Positions 1 through 12,610 of a DNA stretch of 64,000 nucleotides are shown here, one piece after another. The stretch is from positions 4,390 through 68,389 of the forward strand of contig KN834774.1 of NCBI GenBank assembly GCA_000827265.1, given 5' to 3'. The first letter of the stretch is position 1. Every line of letters starts with the position of its first letter. Source of the DNA: Collybiopsis luxurians FD-317 M1 (Eukaryota > Basidiomycota > Agaricomycetes > Agaricales > Omphalotaceae). Position numbers and translations under genes: made by a program. The notes beneath the pieces were generated by a model that had not been told where the DNA came from, did not search any database, and saw only the letters and a list, made by a program, of their open reading frames with translations.

Positions 1-79
1 AAGCAGCAGTTGAGCCATCTTGATCATGGTGATCTGGCTTGGACTTTGAATATTACATTGCGGCATACAATTCCTGGAG

Positions 80-442
80 GTGCAACTGACTCAAACCCAA
101 GAAGGCAACACCTTAGCTCATTCATATGTACATGTGTTGCTGAATGTCAATGCTCCTGGCTTACAATCAAATGTTTTAGTGGAAACTGAATCTTCTGCCT
201 CTTTTCAAATGTCCTCTTCCCCATTTTCAGCTGTGACTGCTTGTTTCTTTCCTGTTTGCTTCCTCACCTACAAAAGTCCCAGTCAATTCACAAAATTGAG
301 AGATTTATATACTCAGGAAATGGAGAAAGACAAGAAACAACTCAATGTCTTTGCAGAGGATGTTAGTTTAGAGGGTGGAAAACTGGACCCAGTAATACCT
401 TCTCAGTGTAATATGAAACTCCTCTTTGTTCCTGGAACATAA
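80..442 (+). pseudogene. unrecognised 120-codon ORF fragment
   Basis: An open plus-strand frame of 120 codons with no motif I recognise. It contains a hydrophobic phenylalanine-rich stretch in the middle and a charged C-terminal third. The frame is open upstream of its first Met for only a short way. It could be an exon of a gene that begins left of the window, or a chance frame. Bases 443-660 downstream hold AT-rich sequence without any feature I can support. Confidence 0.2.
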
Positions 443-659
443 TCTCAGTATACATAATATAGGTTCTGGTTATCAAATAGAATTGTTTTAAACTGTATCA
501 AAAAAAGAAAATTGTTTCTTTATACTGCTATATTCAAACACATTTTTTATATTTGCCATAACAACTACACTGGTACAAAATGATACTGCAAACCCAGTCA
601 CTATTTTACAAATTTAATGAGACAAAGAAATAGAGTTTTAGTATTTTCCATCCACTTCT

Positions 660-1030
660 ATTTTAGAATCAGATTCAAATGAAGTGACCTTGTTAGGATC
701 ATCTGGAATAGCAAGATCCACCACCCAGTGAACACTGAAACTCAACATGTGCTTCCCATCCTGAACTTACTGAAAGACAGTACGACATACAAGGACAATG
801 AAACCTGCAGGCACCTCAACCATCTTGTCGCCATCCTTCAATAGTGGAAGCTTTTTGAGGCTATTTTCATCCAAAGCCTCTGGGTTGAATTTGTGATCTT
901 GTGCATCATAAATAGGAACTGCACTGTATATCAGAGAACAATTGCAGTGACACAAACACTGACATACTAAAATTGTTTGCAAATGGACAATCTGCCAATC
1001 TCTTATCTCAACAATCTGTAACAATATCAA
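660..1030 (-). pseudogene. remnant of an uncharacterised fungal ORF
   Basis: On the minus strand a frame starts near 1030 and reads to a TAA near 766. It then continues in the same frame to about 660. A CAA to TAA change would explain the internal stop. The readable part has mixed hydrophobic and charged segments (motifs SAVPIYDAQ, LPLLKDGDK, VPAGFIVLV) like a globular protein rather than low complexity. It reminds me of uncharacterised ORFs repeated near transposons in mushroom genomes, but I cannot name a family. It may belong with the minus-strand remnants at 2.0-4.1 kb. Confidence 0.3.
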
Positions 1031-1394
1031 TGTATTCTGATAATAATCAATTTACCTGTAGATTATCTCTCAGAAATCACTCACCCTGCATTCCATACTT
1101 TGTTGTTGCAGAAAACACATTCTTCCATGCATTTTCAATCAACAAAGTGCAAGTAACACTTCAGTCATTCATCTCGAGATGCCATGTTAGGAAAAACTCA
1201 ATCTTTCATATTTGATCCCAAACGGAGGCAGCATCCTGGGAAATCCCATAATTTGGGCAGCCAGATAGTCCAGAGGGAGATTATCCAGGCTCCAGTATAT
1301 ATAGAAAACTGAAATGGATAAACCAAGAGTGGAATATCCTGAAGGAAAGGATAGTCTACACCTGGCTTATTCAAATTGAATTGATATCCCACAA

Positions 1395-1586
1395 GTGGAC
1401 TATCCAGGAGGCTGGATATGCCATATTTGGACAATCCCAGTGGACAGATGATCCAAAGTGGACCATTCAGGAGGATAGATATGCCATGTTTGGGCAATCC
1501 CAGTGGTTGGATGATCCAAAAGTGGACCATCCAGGAGGATGGATATGCCATGTTTGGACAATTCCAGTGAAGGGATGATCAAATTG
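1395..1586. repeat. 63-64 bp minisatellite, three tandem copies
   Basis: Three head-to-tail copies start at 1395, 1458 and 1522. Each begins GTGGACYATYCAGGAGG and contains GATATGCCAT and GATGATC. Related degenerate pieces (CCAGATAGTCCAGAGG, TATCCAGGCTCC) flank the array on the left. Open frames on both strands across this stretch follow from the repeat and are not called as genes. Confidence 0.85.
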
Positions 1587-2057
1587 TGGATTATCTGCAG
1601 ACCTGGACTGTCCATAGGGGACAATCCAACAAGCTGGGCAATCCAAAAATGGATGTCTCACTTAAGCAAAATTGAAACTTGCATATTCAGCCTTCATTTC
1701 ATTTTCAAAAAGGTACCATTGAACACATTATATATACTAACAGTACTACCTAAAACTTAATGTCCTGGATACATAAAGCAACTGGGAATGAAAGTCATGT
1801 TATACAATTCCACCAATCAACTCATGCTACCAGAATGTGAACAATGAACAGACTGAATAAGAAAGGGAGTAGGCATACAAGCACAATGAATACTTATTAT
1901 GTTGCATTCTTGACCTTACTCACTCCTTTTTAATGCCTGAGATTTTTCTAACAAATATTCTTGATCTTTGTTTAATGGTCCTCCAATTCAGTGCACCTGC
2001 CATCTTGCTCTGCATTTTCTGTTCACAATTGTGTAAACAACCTGAAAGAGACTTCTG

Positions 2058-2489
2058 TCAGTCACATGAGGCCCTTGGTGCTGGCAACAATGACAGTGGT
2101 TTCCATGAGCCAGGACTACTTCTTGCAGTCTTGTCAGCTGGCAGAGTGGGAGAAACTGGTAACAATGGCAGTGGCCTTGATGGGCCAGGACCCCTTCTCA
2201 CTGTCTTGGAAACTGGCTTGCGCTGACCTGAGTGTGGGGGTGAAGACTTTGCTGCCATTCTCTTGTTCTCATCAACATTGTCATCTTCATACAGCGGAAG
2301 CAGCTGTTTTCCATTGACAGGGTGATCAGGCTGACTAGACCTTACTTTGTTGTCCTCACTGCTTCCCTCATTGCTGGCATCTTCTGCACTAGACTGCAGC
2401 TCAGAGTGGTATGCCTTTGAGTGCACAACTGCCACAATGGTATTACTGGCAGTATCAACCTCAAAAGGAAGCTTTCCCTGCTCCTTCAA
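2058..2489 (-). pseudogene. unrecognised Ser/Pro-rich ORF remnant
   Basis: An open minus-strand frame of 143 codons. It has a short folded-looking N-terminal part and then a long low-complexity tail rich in Ser, Pro, Asp and Lys (PLYEDDNVDENK, SQPDHPVNGK). The short PLYEDD motif recurs in the plus-strand remnant at 24.1 kb. This suggests both derive from one family of repeated uncharacterised genes. No catalytic motif is seen. Confidence 0.3.
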
Positions 2490-2994
2490 TGCCAGTGCAT
2501 GCTCATCTTAGAGATAATCTGCTCCATGTGTGCATCACGCAAGGCAGCCAAATCATTCCCGCTGTAGTTGTGAACTTGCTGTATCCCCTTACACCAACCT
2601 TTCTTCCCCTCCACTTCCCATTCAAAAAAACTGGCCAGTTCTCAATCTGAAGACCCAGTTTCCAAGCTAAGTTGGAGAACTGAGTGAATGTGATCTTCAG
2701 ATCACTCTCCTTGAGTAACAGACCTATTGAACAGCCATCAGAAACCTGCTATGATTGATGCAAAGACAACTGACCTGCAAGGTACATGAATAGAGGCAGA
2801 AACACTCCACACAAACAGTCACAACTTGCACTACCTTCTTTGGTAGCCTTACTATACACCTCCTGTAGATTATTGTCCAGCTCTTGCATCTGTATCATTT
2901 GAACTCTGGCAAAGTTGCCTTCATCTTCATTGTTGTTGCTATTGATTCCACCCCATTCATCTTCCTCATCAAACTTAGTCTGGGAGATCTCACC

Positions 2995-4066
2995 CTACTT
3001 GTCATCTGCCTCCTCTGCCTCCTCCGTCTCCTGCTGAGGAGCATCATTTTGTGCAGAAACTTTAACCCTTACCAATTCCAACAGACAGGCACAGTGATTG
3101 GAGAAAGACAGTTTCTGAGCCTTCCAGACTGGTTGTTGGTTGTCATTGTCACTGTCATTGTCATCATCATTGTCCTCATTGTCGCAGTTAAGAGGGACAT
3201 TTATGTGAACTATATGCTCCACTGCACTTTTGTCATTGTCAAAACAACTCACAGCTTTATTCCCTTGTATAAAAAATTCTTTCTGTAGAGCTTTAAGGTG
3301 GGTGAACAGAGTGGCTCCCTGAAGTGTTGATCATGGATCACATTAAGTTCCATAGGGGAGCCAGTAATGAACCCATTCAATAGTAGAGTAGTGTGTAATT
3401 CAATAGGAAAATATGCTGTTGGGTCAGAAAAGAAGGTATAGTTGGTGTAGTTGTGCAAGCCAGGCTCCAGTTGATCAGCATCAAAGAACAAGGCAGGATC
3501 ATCAGGTAAATGGGCAACCACTTCCAGTTCCAAATTGAACTGGAGATGGACAGCAGTTGTATTGTGTATGTGAGTAGGAATGCATGAGTGCAAAATCAGA
3601 GTGTCAAAATGCCAAGAAATGAGAAAATGCAGGGTGATGCACCCTTCACCACAGGGTAGATTCATTGATGCAAGAATAATGCAATGGGAACATGCTACAT
3701 TAACCACATCTGAATATTGCATGTTCTTGAATTTTTTCTTGTTCTGATTGTTGACCACATTGAGATAATTACATGTAGATTTCTGAGGAAGACATCAGCT
3801 TGGAAAAAAAAAGAATATTGGCACATATGAATGTCAGCAAAATTGGGCATTTTTACCAAATATTTACTTGGTTCATTCTGGTCAGAAAAATAGCCAATGC
3901 CATTGTCTATGGCTAGTGGAATGTCATTAGGATCTGTGTTTTTGATATATTGCCCTATGTAAAAGTTCCTGTCAAGTGTTTGTTGATCTTGATTGAGGTG
4001 CCTACCAAAAGGTATCTTGAGAGTTTGTTGAGAGTGAAGACATTGATATGACCGACGTCGCACCAT
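2995..4066 (-). pseudogene. uncharacterised spliced gene remnant
   Basis: Three overlapping minus-strand frames read as parts of one decayed gene. The first (4066 to about 3820) ends near a possible short intron at about 3780-3830. The second (3758-3249) is the best protein-like stretch, with NVACSHCIILA, DPALFFDADQLEPG and FREPLCSPTLKL. The third (3252-2995) is an Asp/Asn-rich acidic tail in another frame, so a frameshift or intron lies near 3250. The middle part resembles uncharacterised ORFs that are common in mushroom genomes, from memory only. No function is assigned. Confidence 0.4.
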
Positions 4067-4213
4067 AAATTATCTGAGTTCATACTCCTCATCCAAGACA
4101 ACTACACGTCTATAACATGTACAGATCAATACAAAAGTTTGGCAGTATGAACTGTGTAATTATAGAATCCCTCGACACATGTCAGTTTGCTTGCACACAG
4201 CAACAATAGCCCA

Positions 4214-4880
4214 TGTCTGAGAATGGGCAATTCACTGGAAAACTGGATAATTAGAATGACAGGTACACTAGTTACTATAGAAATACTAATCAATGGATTA
4301 GTATTGAAAGGTTTCGGCGAAATAGGCTAATTAGCATTGTATGGGACCCAGGTAATGACATTAGTCACCTTGGGGATTGACTGTAAAAGGGTGCTATTTA
4401 GTTTTTACATATAAAAGAGACAGAGCAACAAGAGAAAAGAGCAGGTTCTGATGCCCCCCTCTTTATCAGGCATTTGATCTGGTTTGGAATCAGTCTAGAG
4501 CTTTGGTGCAGAGTTAAAGTCAAAGAGTGGTGTTCTGTGTTCTGTTTTGTGTTTGGTGTTTTTGTTAAACTTGATTATTGTGTTTGAACTTGGTATTTTG
4601 GTTTTGACATTACAATTTGGATTTTGATTGAACTTAAACTTGTGCACTCTAACAACACTACTACTACTCCAACCCCCTTTTAAACTTCAACTGCTAAAAG
4701 CCCCTTTGAACTTAGTGTTCTTGGGTGTTCTTGGTGTTTGTTTTCTCTCTCACCGCACCCACCACATCATCTGGAGCCCGCTGCAATGGGGCACAGTTGA
4801 ATTTTACCTTATCTTAACTTCAAAAAGGTCTGTTTAAGACCACAACTTTCAAATAAAAAACTTCTTTCTTTTACTTTACA
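4214..4880 (+). repeat. candidate 5' LTR of Gypsy element C
   Basis: The stretch starts TGTCTGAG and ends TTTACA just before the AATTTGGCGAAGTCC block that looks like a primer-binding region, and gag follows. It contains a clean TATA box. No second copy lies in the window, so the left boundary is a guess from the TG...CA rule. The right boundary is better supported because the gag frame begins within a few codons. Confidence 0.4.
4410..4417 (+). promoter_or_regulatory. TATA box of element C LTR
   Basis: The sequence is TATAAAAG inside the candidate LTR, about 470 bp before the gag frame opens. Transcription would be expected to start near 4440. Confidence 0.5.
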
Positions 4881-4895
4881 AAAATTTGGCGAAGT

Positions 4896-6828
4896 CCTAG
4901 ACTTGCCACCCAAAAAGCTGCTCAGAGTTTTGAAGAGCGACAAGCACTTGCTGCTCAGAAAACTGCTGAAAAGCGAGCCAGAGAGTATCAGAAAAGAAAT
5001 CCAGAAGTTGTCACAAGTCCTACTGCAAATAATATTGCATTTGGAACTAGTGCATCTTCAGGACAGAGTGGTGTTGCAGTTCAGAGACAAGTGTCAGCAG
5101 GAAATAACTTAGAGGAGCTACTCTTTGCACAAGGAGAAGCATCAACAAGTTTGTTTCCTAGGCCTAGTCAGCCCAGAGTTGTTTCACATTCTTCTCATTT
5201 GAGAAACCAGTCAATAGACTATTGAGGACTCAATGAGTTATTCAGACTTGAAAACTCTAGAGCTCTCCATATTACCCAATCGAACTCCAGCAATATGTCT
5301 ACCAACCCATTGTCAAAGTTGCCACTCAAGGGATCTGGAAAAGGTCCTAAGTTCCCTGAGTATGTGACTGGCAGTGGTGTACAGGATTATATTGAAGAGG
5401 TTGAAGGATTAGTCTCAGATTATGGGATTAGTGATGATGATGCAAAGAAAGAGGCTTTGTGGAGATACCTTCCCATTGCAGTAAAGAGGACATGGAAAGC
5501 TATAACAGGCAGTGAGAGCACCCACAATTATGAGACTTACTGGAAAAATGTTCTGGCAAGTTATGATCATACAGAGGTGGTGTCTATCAAAGGCTTGGAA
5601 GAGATGCTAAAGAGTTATAGGCATGTTCGAGTCTCAGACTTAGACAGGATTCTGGACTTAAAAAGGGAAATGGGTCCTTATATCTGTGGTCTGGTTGACA
5701 AGAATAAGATTGCAAATAGAGAGATTGTACAGATGGTGTTGAGGACAATTGATAAAACATTGTGTGCAAGTGTGTGGGAGAAGTTGGCTAGAGCACAGTT
5801 GCAGAAGGCATCTAGTACTAATACTTCTGGTCATACTTGGACAGTTGATGATCCAATTGGACTTAGTGAATTATTAGAGGAACTGGAATTACAAGCAAGA
5901 TTGTATGACAGTGAAAACAGAGTGATGGGTGCTAACTTTATGGCCCAACACAATGCCTCTAGTAAAACACAAAGTGAAAGCAGTGTTGCAGTAAAGCAAG
6001 AGCAAAATTGGACTTAGTGAATTATTGGAGGAACTGGAATTACAAGCAAGATTGTATGACAGTGAAAACAGAGTGATGGGTACTAACTTTATGGCCCCAC
6101 ACAATGCCTCTAGTAAAACACAAAGTGAAAGTAGTGTTGCAGTAAAGCAAGAGCAAAGAGAAAATGACCTTGCACAGTTGAGAGATGTGTTTGCCATTGT
6201 GCAAAAAGAGAGTGAAAAGCGCCACAAGGAATTATTGGAGACCATGATGAAAATGCATCAGGAGGTATTGACACAGAGAGTGACACCTGTGCAGCAGTCA
6301 AGGGCTTACTCTAATAATTTTGGTGCTTCTCAAAATCAGCAGCAGTCACACTTTCATGCAAGAGGTAGCAGAGACATAGATGGCATGAGAGATATCATGT
6401 GTTGGTTTTGTGGTGAAGCTGGACATTTGTCTGGTAGATGTTTGGTTAGACAGAAGTATCTTGATGAGGGTAAAATAATCCTCAAAGGTACCAATGTCTT
6501 TTTGCCAAGTGAACAGGTGGTGTATTATACTCCTGGAAAAGATTGCCAGAAAGTTCAGGTGGACCAAGCTATTAAGGACACCAGACAGAGCAACCTATTG
6601 AGGGATGTATTATCAGAGGAGGACTTAGCATCAACTCCCGTTGAGGAGCTTGAAGCTTATGTTGTGGCTCTGAAAGAAAGAAAGAGGATGACAACTCTTA
6701 TACAACAGTTAAGAGTTGGAGACTATGATGATACAGAGGAGGAACTTCAAGCAGTTAATGCTGTCCAAACAAGGGCTCAACATGCTAGAAGCTCTAACTA
6801 TGAAAGTACCTCAGGCCAGGGTTTCTAA
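4896..6828 (+). pseudogene. gag: element C Gag (broken)
   Basis: The frame opens near 4890 without an ATG, reads an Ala/Glu/Gln-rich N-terminus, meets one TGA at about 5222 and continues through Met 5295 to 6016. There a 151-bp tandem duplication shifts the frame. The second frame runs on to 6828. A zinc knuckle with spacing C-x2-C-x4-H-x4-C lies at about 6400-6445 (CWFCGEAGHLSGRC). Gag forms the particle and the knuckle binds RNA. The region 5295-5800 is the capsid-like part. The frame ends 8 bp before the protease frame begins. Confidence 0.8.
5855..6156 (+). repeat. 151-bp tandem duplication inside gag
   Basis: Two near-identical 151-bp units (5855-6005 and 6006-6156) both start AATTGGACTTAGTGAATTAT and end GAGCAA. 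The length is not a multiple of three, so the duplication shifts the gag frame. The few differences between units show it arose after most of the decay of this copy, or was kept fairly young. Confidence 0.9.
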
Positions 6829-6836
6829 ATGGTCCA

Positions 6837-9106
6837 ATGAAGGGAAACACTGTACCAGGGAAACCTTTGAGAGCTGGTTCAAGTAGTAACCTGGAGGGCG
6901 AGATCAATCCTGTATCAAAGGCAGATCAGAGTGTTAGTTGGAGAAAGAGAAGAGAAAATCCTGAAAATAATAAAAATCCAGAAAAGATAAAAGACTTGGA
7001 TAAAAATCAGGAAAATATTCAAAATCACAAAAACAATGTTTCCATTTCCAATCCTATTTATTCTCCCATTCCTAAAACTTCTCCTTCTGCTCCTATTTAT
7101 AAGTCAGGTACCTCTGACTCTGTTTCTTATGCTATTCCTTCTAATTCTATACCCCTTACGCAAAAGAAACAAGTTCATTGGGACAGTTCAACTGATACCA
7201 AGACCAGAGTTTCACCCAGTATACCCGAGATACCCTATGCCAATGTGCCAGATGTGACTTATTCTCCTACTGCTGAAGAAAGGCTAAGAGATAAGACAGT
7301 TCAGCACAAAAGTGTAACTTGGAAGATGAAAGTTAAAGACCCTACAAACAGGGATGTTGATGTTGATGTTGGTGTGGTAGATTCAGAGATTTCACTGAAG
7401 GGAAAAATCACTTCAAGGATTAAACTTGATCCTAAGTCATTTAGAACTTCACTGGAAAATGCAGTATTGGAGACAGTGTTACCATTCTCACCTAGTGATG
7501 AAGAAGTTACTGTATTTCCTACCAATGCTATGCCAATTGAAGAGTTGAAACAAGAAATTGATGTATTTCTGTTAGCAGAAGAGGATAGAGTAGCCAGATT
7601 GCCTAAGGGTGCAATTATTGTTGGTGATCCAGTTTTACAGTACTATGAGAGTCTAGCACCAGGTGAAGAGCCTAAGCAGATTTTTGTAGCAAATGCATCG
7701 GAATCACTAAGATGTGTTTACCCTTTGGTCAATGGAAGTATTAAAGTTGAGTCACTCTATGACACTGGGTCACAGATTGTCTCAATCTCAGAGGAGAAAG
7801 CAATGCAAGCTGGTTTAAGCTGGGATCCAGATATTGTGATCTATATGCAGTCAGCTAATAAGGGAGTTGAAAAGTCATTAGGATTGGCAAGAAATGTAGC
7901 CTTTCTGTTTGGAGACATTGTCTTGTACATGCAAGTACATGTTATCAGGAACCCTGCCTATGACTTGTTATTGGGTAGCCCTTTTGACACACTCACAAAA
8001 AGTTGTGTAAAAACAGCCAAGGATGGAAATAAAACTATTACCATTCATGATCCAAACACTCTACAGAGAGCTGTTATACCAACTTATCCAAGAGGAAAGG
8101 GTCCCACTATCCTAGAAAAGAAAGCAGTCAAGAGAGAAAAACATGAAGAGGGTTTTTAGTTGACCTCAATGAATTAGCAAATGGTCAAGGAGAGGTGGCA
8201 TTGTTGATTGACATAAATGACAAAGGAAAACCTAGTGCAACAGCAGCAGGTTACGCTTTACCTTGTCAGTCAAAGTTTGCTAAAGAGGAGATAAAGAATG
8301 TGTATTTATCAGCAGTGTTAAGCACAGATGAGTTAAAAGAAAAGAGATCTGGGGATAAAAATATTCTAAGTTCATATTTGTGCAAAGTGTATGGTTCACC
8401 TACTAGGAAGGGAGAACTGAATGCTACTACTGTACAAACAGATATGAACAGTGATTATAAGAGTGCAGAATATTGCAAGACAGAGATAGAAAGGAGTTTA
8501 CAAGTCCAAGCTGCCAATATGGTAATACAGCTGGATAAGTTAGATTATAAGAGAGACAGTTATACACCAGTAGGAGTGTTTGCAGGCAAAAAGTATAAGC
8601 CAGTGGCTTTGAAAACTAAACCAATTATTGGTGAACTTCCAGCAAAGTATAGGATTGAGAGACACATTATTGGTGATCCTTTGGCAAATATCCCTAAGTT
8701 AAATTCCAATCCTCCAGAGTTCAAACCAACTGGTCAATATACTCAGGAAAGAAAGGAAATCATTGATAAGATGCATTCCGAAAATTTTCTGTGGCCTGAA
8801 GAGAAAAAGCTGATGCATCATTTCATGATGGCACATGAAGATGGTTTTGCATGGTGTGATGAAGAAAGGGGAAAATTCAAAGAGGAGTTCTTCCCACCTG
8901 TAGAGATGGCTATTGTACCACATACTCCCTGGGTTGAGAAAAACATTCCAATTCCACCAGGTATCTTTGAGGAAGTATGCAAAGTACTTAAGAAAAAGAT
9001 AGATGCAGGAGTCTCCATACTTCACATCAGTTCAATTGAAGAGACAGTTCTTAAGTTTGTGCAAAAAGTATATAATCCAAGGAGATCAAATGTTTTGAAA
9101 GGGTGA
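6837..9106 (+). pseudogene. pol: element C Pol: retropepsin and RT N-terminal region
   Basis: Two adjoining open frames (6837-8159, 8195-9106). The first has a long Ser/Pro/Lys-rich leader and then an aspartic protease with catalytic DTGS at about 7760 (LYDTGSQIVS) and the flap-side motif YDLLLGSPF near 7960. The second carries the pre-RT region with PHTPWVEKNIPIPPG near 8930, the segment that leads into the RT fingers. RT motifs A to E are absent. The frame stops 50 codons later at unrelated sequence, which marks an internal deletion. Confidence 0.8.
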
Positions 9107-10358
9107 AAAAGGAATACCGTTATTAGTTGTCACAGATCCACAACAAAGGTGGAATTTTCTAGTACATGTGCATGATAAACTAGGCCACTGAGGAGTCTGA
9201 GCTACATATGAAACCCTGAGAAGAAGAGTATACTGGCCCCACCTGCTTGCTAACATAAATCATCATGTCAAATCCTGCCATCAACGTCAACTTCGAAGTC
9301 TGAAGCAAATGGAAAAGTCTCCAACTATATCTATTCTGAGCACATTATTCCAGAAAGTTGGTATTGACATCATGTTCATGCCACCTGCCTGAGGTTATCA
9401 ATACATTGTAGCTGCCTGTGATGATCTATCTGGAACATGCAAAGCAAGAGCACTTAAGCAGGCTACTTTGCAAGCCTTATCAAAATTCTTTTGGGAACAG
9501 ATCTATTGTAGATATGGTGTACTGAATCAAGTCACAACTGATAATGGACCAGAAGTAAAGGGAGCATTTGAAGATCTAGTTAAAAGAATGGGTGTACCAC
9601 AGGTTCAGATTTCACCATATAACAAACATCTGAATGGAGAAGTGGAATGAGGAAATTTCATACTTCGGGAATCTCTAATCAAAGCATGTGAAGATCAGAT
9701 TCAAGATTGGCCTTTGAAGCTACCGGAAGCTGTCTTTGCCAATTGAGTGACCATAAGCAAAGTGACAGGGTTCTCCCCATACCAACTTCTTCATGCTACC
9801 AAACCCTTAATGCCCTTTGACTTATTTGAAGCAACTTTTCTTATTGAAGGATTTTATTCAGGAATGACAGCTATGGAACTCCTCTCTAAAAGGATTAGGC
9901 AAATCAAAAAGCATACAAGTGATATTGAGAAAGTGGCAGAAATACTTAGGAAAAGCTGATTTGAGTCAAAAATTCAGTTTGAAAGATGTTTCCAAAAATG
10001 GCTGATCAAAAGTGAATATAAAAAGGGAGAATATGTGCTAGTCAGGAATGCTAGACATGATCAAGAGATCAGAGGAAAAGAAAGATCACAATACTGGGGA
10101 CCATTTGTAGTTAAAGAATGTACTTGAGGAGAAGCATATTGACTTGAAGAAATGGATGGAACTGCACTAGATGTACCCATAGTGGCTTATCAGTTACTTC
10201 CTTACTTACATTACTTGAGATCATTGGTTTATGAGAACAGGATGGTTAGGAGTGAATCTGAAAAGAGATTAGTTAAAAAAATGGAAATGATTGATGAACC
10301 TAAAAGCTTAAAAGGGATGTTGCAACTGAATATGGAAAAATCCAGCATAAAATATTAA
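9107..10358 (+). pseudogene. element C integrase (broken by stops)
   Basis: The zinc-binding HHCC part is readable at 9170-9290 despite two TGA codons (near 9190 and 9199). The catalytic core has the acidic residues in GIDIMFM (about 9360), TTDNGPEV (about 9540) and LNGEVE (about 9637). The C-terminal part runs through 9747-9959 to about 10358 and ends with a LEEMDGT segment typical of this lineage. At least five stops are TGA. The enzyme would insert the DNA copy into the genome, but this copy is dead. Confidence 0.75.
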
Positions 10359-12313
10359 AAATTTGGGATTCAAAAAAGACATATATATATAAGACATAAA
10401 AAGTCAGAATGTTTTTCTCCCAGGAACTTGATGGAGTCTACTACTATTCTGATGTGCAACTCTCCACTATCCATGCACAAATCCTCTGTCGAGTTGGACT
10501 GTCATCTAGCCTATACCTGTTCTCCAACTCCCAGCCAAACAACAGATACTTATCCTCCTGATACTATTTCTCCAATTGGACAAGTCTATATATCTTCTAC
10601 CACTATATACAATTGGGACTCTCCTGTTGATCCCCAACTCCATGGTGTTCCACCACATAGTCCAGAGCCAAACCTGATTAGCAGTGATGATGCACAAACT
10701 TTACCATCTTCATTATCTTACCTGTCCACTGCAGCACAATTCTCTTCTCCTTTGATTACCACCACTTCAGAGAGTACAATTCAAAATGCTCCAGCTCAGC
10801 CTGCAATAGGGTATCAATCATTGAATTTTGTCACTCAGCTGAATCCACAGCTGATGATGAATCCAATAATTGATATAGCAGAAGGAAAGGTTTCTCATTG
10901 GTGCTTTGATGATCCAAACATGAATTGGAAGGAAATTTTTTGTATAATTTGTCTTGGGTGTATGGAAACAGGAGTGACAAGGAATGAAGGTGAACATCCA
11001 TCCTTAAGGGAGTAGAGCATATACTTAGCAGACAAGAATTGCTTGTACATAATCAAGAAAGTGTTCATTGCACATAGAATTTGTAAAAGAATCAGTCAAG
11101 TGTCTAACTTCAACCTTTCAAAGGTTGGAAGGCTCAGTAACAGCAAGTGTTATACAGAGAATGCAAGAAGGGAACAATTTACAGATATTTCAAGAACTAG
11201 ATAGGGCAACATGCAACCATGCATATAACATGTTATATATAATGCCCAGTTGCCATCATTCCTTCTAATGCATGATATACCTATAAATGAAAATCCCACA
11301 CATTCACCTAGGAGTACTTTGTTGTCACAATCCCCAACTCTAAACCAGTCATCAGAGGAATTGACTAATTTAGTAACACCATTTCCTCCTAGAGAAAGGA
11401 GTATTCAATGGTTAAATGCAACTAATCAAGGAATTATGGAATTAGCTGATGAAATCCAAAATCAGTTACAACAAATTGGAATTTGGTCCCTACAAGAGCA
11501 CACTCCCACTGGCTGGATAAGATTACTGCGAAGGATTTTGCAAGGTGATAATGAAGGAATTGTGGTAGAGGCATTGCCAAGACTACAAAACCAAGCAAAT
11601 TTGGCAGTTATGAGAAGTTTGGAGCAATGCACACAAGTCCCTGAATTTGACACTGTTATTTCAGATTCCAGAATTCCTTCCCTTTATCCCTCACCATTCC
11701 AGCCTCCTCAAGGTAACCAACAGCATAGAGAAAGCAAACAGTTTAGGCTACTCACAAATTGCTGATGAAATTTGAACTGTTATACATTCTCATCATATAC
11801 CTATAGGAGATCATATGACTGAAACTGGTGGATATAATTAGCACAACAAATAATCAGAGGAGATTTTAGTAGATATAATCCAGAATATTTGAAGATGTAC
11901 AGATGGGACCAGGGCACTATTTTCTTTGAAGGGCAGAAGAAAGGACACATTGACCAAAATTTGACATTTTAGTTAATAATCCTTCCATACCCTCTACCCT
12001 TCCACCTGCAAATCTAAGAACCTCACCACACATGATTCCTTTGCCTCCTTTTTTAGGATCCAACAAGTCATCCTTAGTAGGTTCAAACTCAAGACATTCC
12101 AGTGGAGAAACCAACCATCAATATAGAAATACCTTAAGAGATGAAGGTTATCATGGATCCACTAATGTGCCAAATGTATACAGGAATTACCAGACCCCTT
12201 ATCCACTGCAGCAAAGGGGACTGATTCAAATTTCCTCAGGATCTGAAGCAAACTCTTCTGGAACCACTGAGTCATCTGGACCTATAGAAATTTTGTCAAG
12301 ACCTACTATAGTA

Positions 12314-12349
12314 CAGTCTGTATTCAAAAAAAATGTGCCATGTGATTTT
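12314..12349 (+). repeat. left terminal inverted repeat of Tc1 copy
   Basis: It matches the reverse complement of 13663-13698 at 35 of 36 positions, including a run of eight A. Confidence 0.95.
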
Positions 12350-12610
12350 TTGTTGCATTTTTGTTTTGGCGAGGGCATAACTCATGAATGACAACATATA
12401 TAGCTTAGATCCTGGTACAAGAAAGGTAGCATGACATATGTAGAGTGTAATGGTGACTGCATGTATAAACAAAAAAAGCAGAAGGCTGAATTTTGAACAA
12501 GAAAACATGGACATGCTATGGGCCTGCAGCTCATTGAGAAATTAACAAACAAGAGACAATGAAAAAAGAGTTGCCCACCTAATATTTTGTGTTCCATCCC
12601 TTTGCCTTCA

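Larger units (their letters stand above)
4881..10380 (+). mobile_element. element C: internal region of a Ty3/Gypsy retrotransposon, decayed
   Basis: The order primer region, Gag with zinc knuckle, retropepsin, RT N-terminal region and integrase is Ty3/Gypsy. Most of RT and all of RNase H are missing between about 9050 and 9110, so the copy cannot move on its own. The 3' LTR is not visible. Element F begins at about 10.4 kb, so the end of C was lost or replaced there. Protease and pre-RT sequence (VPHTPWVEKNIPIPPG) place C in a lineage different from elements A, B, F and E. Confidence 0.85.

Noticed and set aside
1395..1586. A CRISPR-like array
   Set aside because: Units are contiguous with no spacers and the genome is eukaryotic.
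1198..1661. Overlapping open frames on both strands over the minisatellite
   Set aside because: They arise because the 63-64 bp repeat lacks stops in several frames. They have no composition or motif of a protein.
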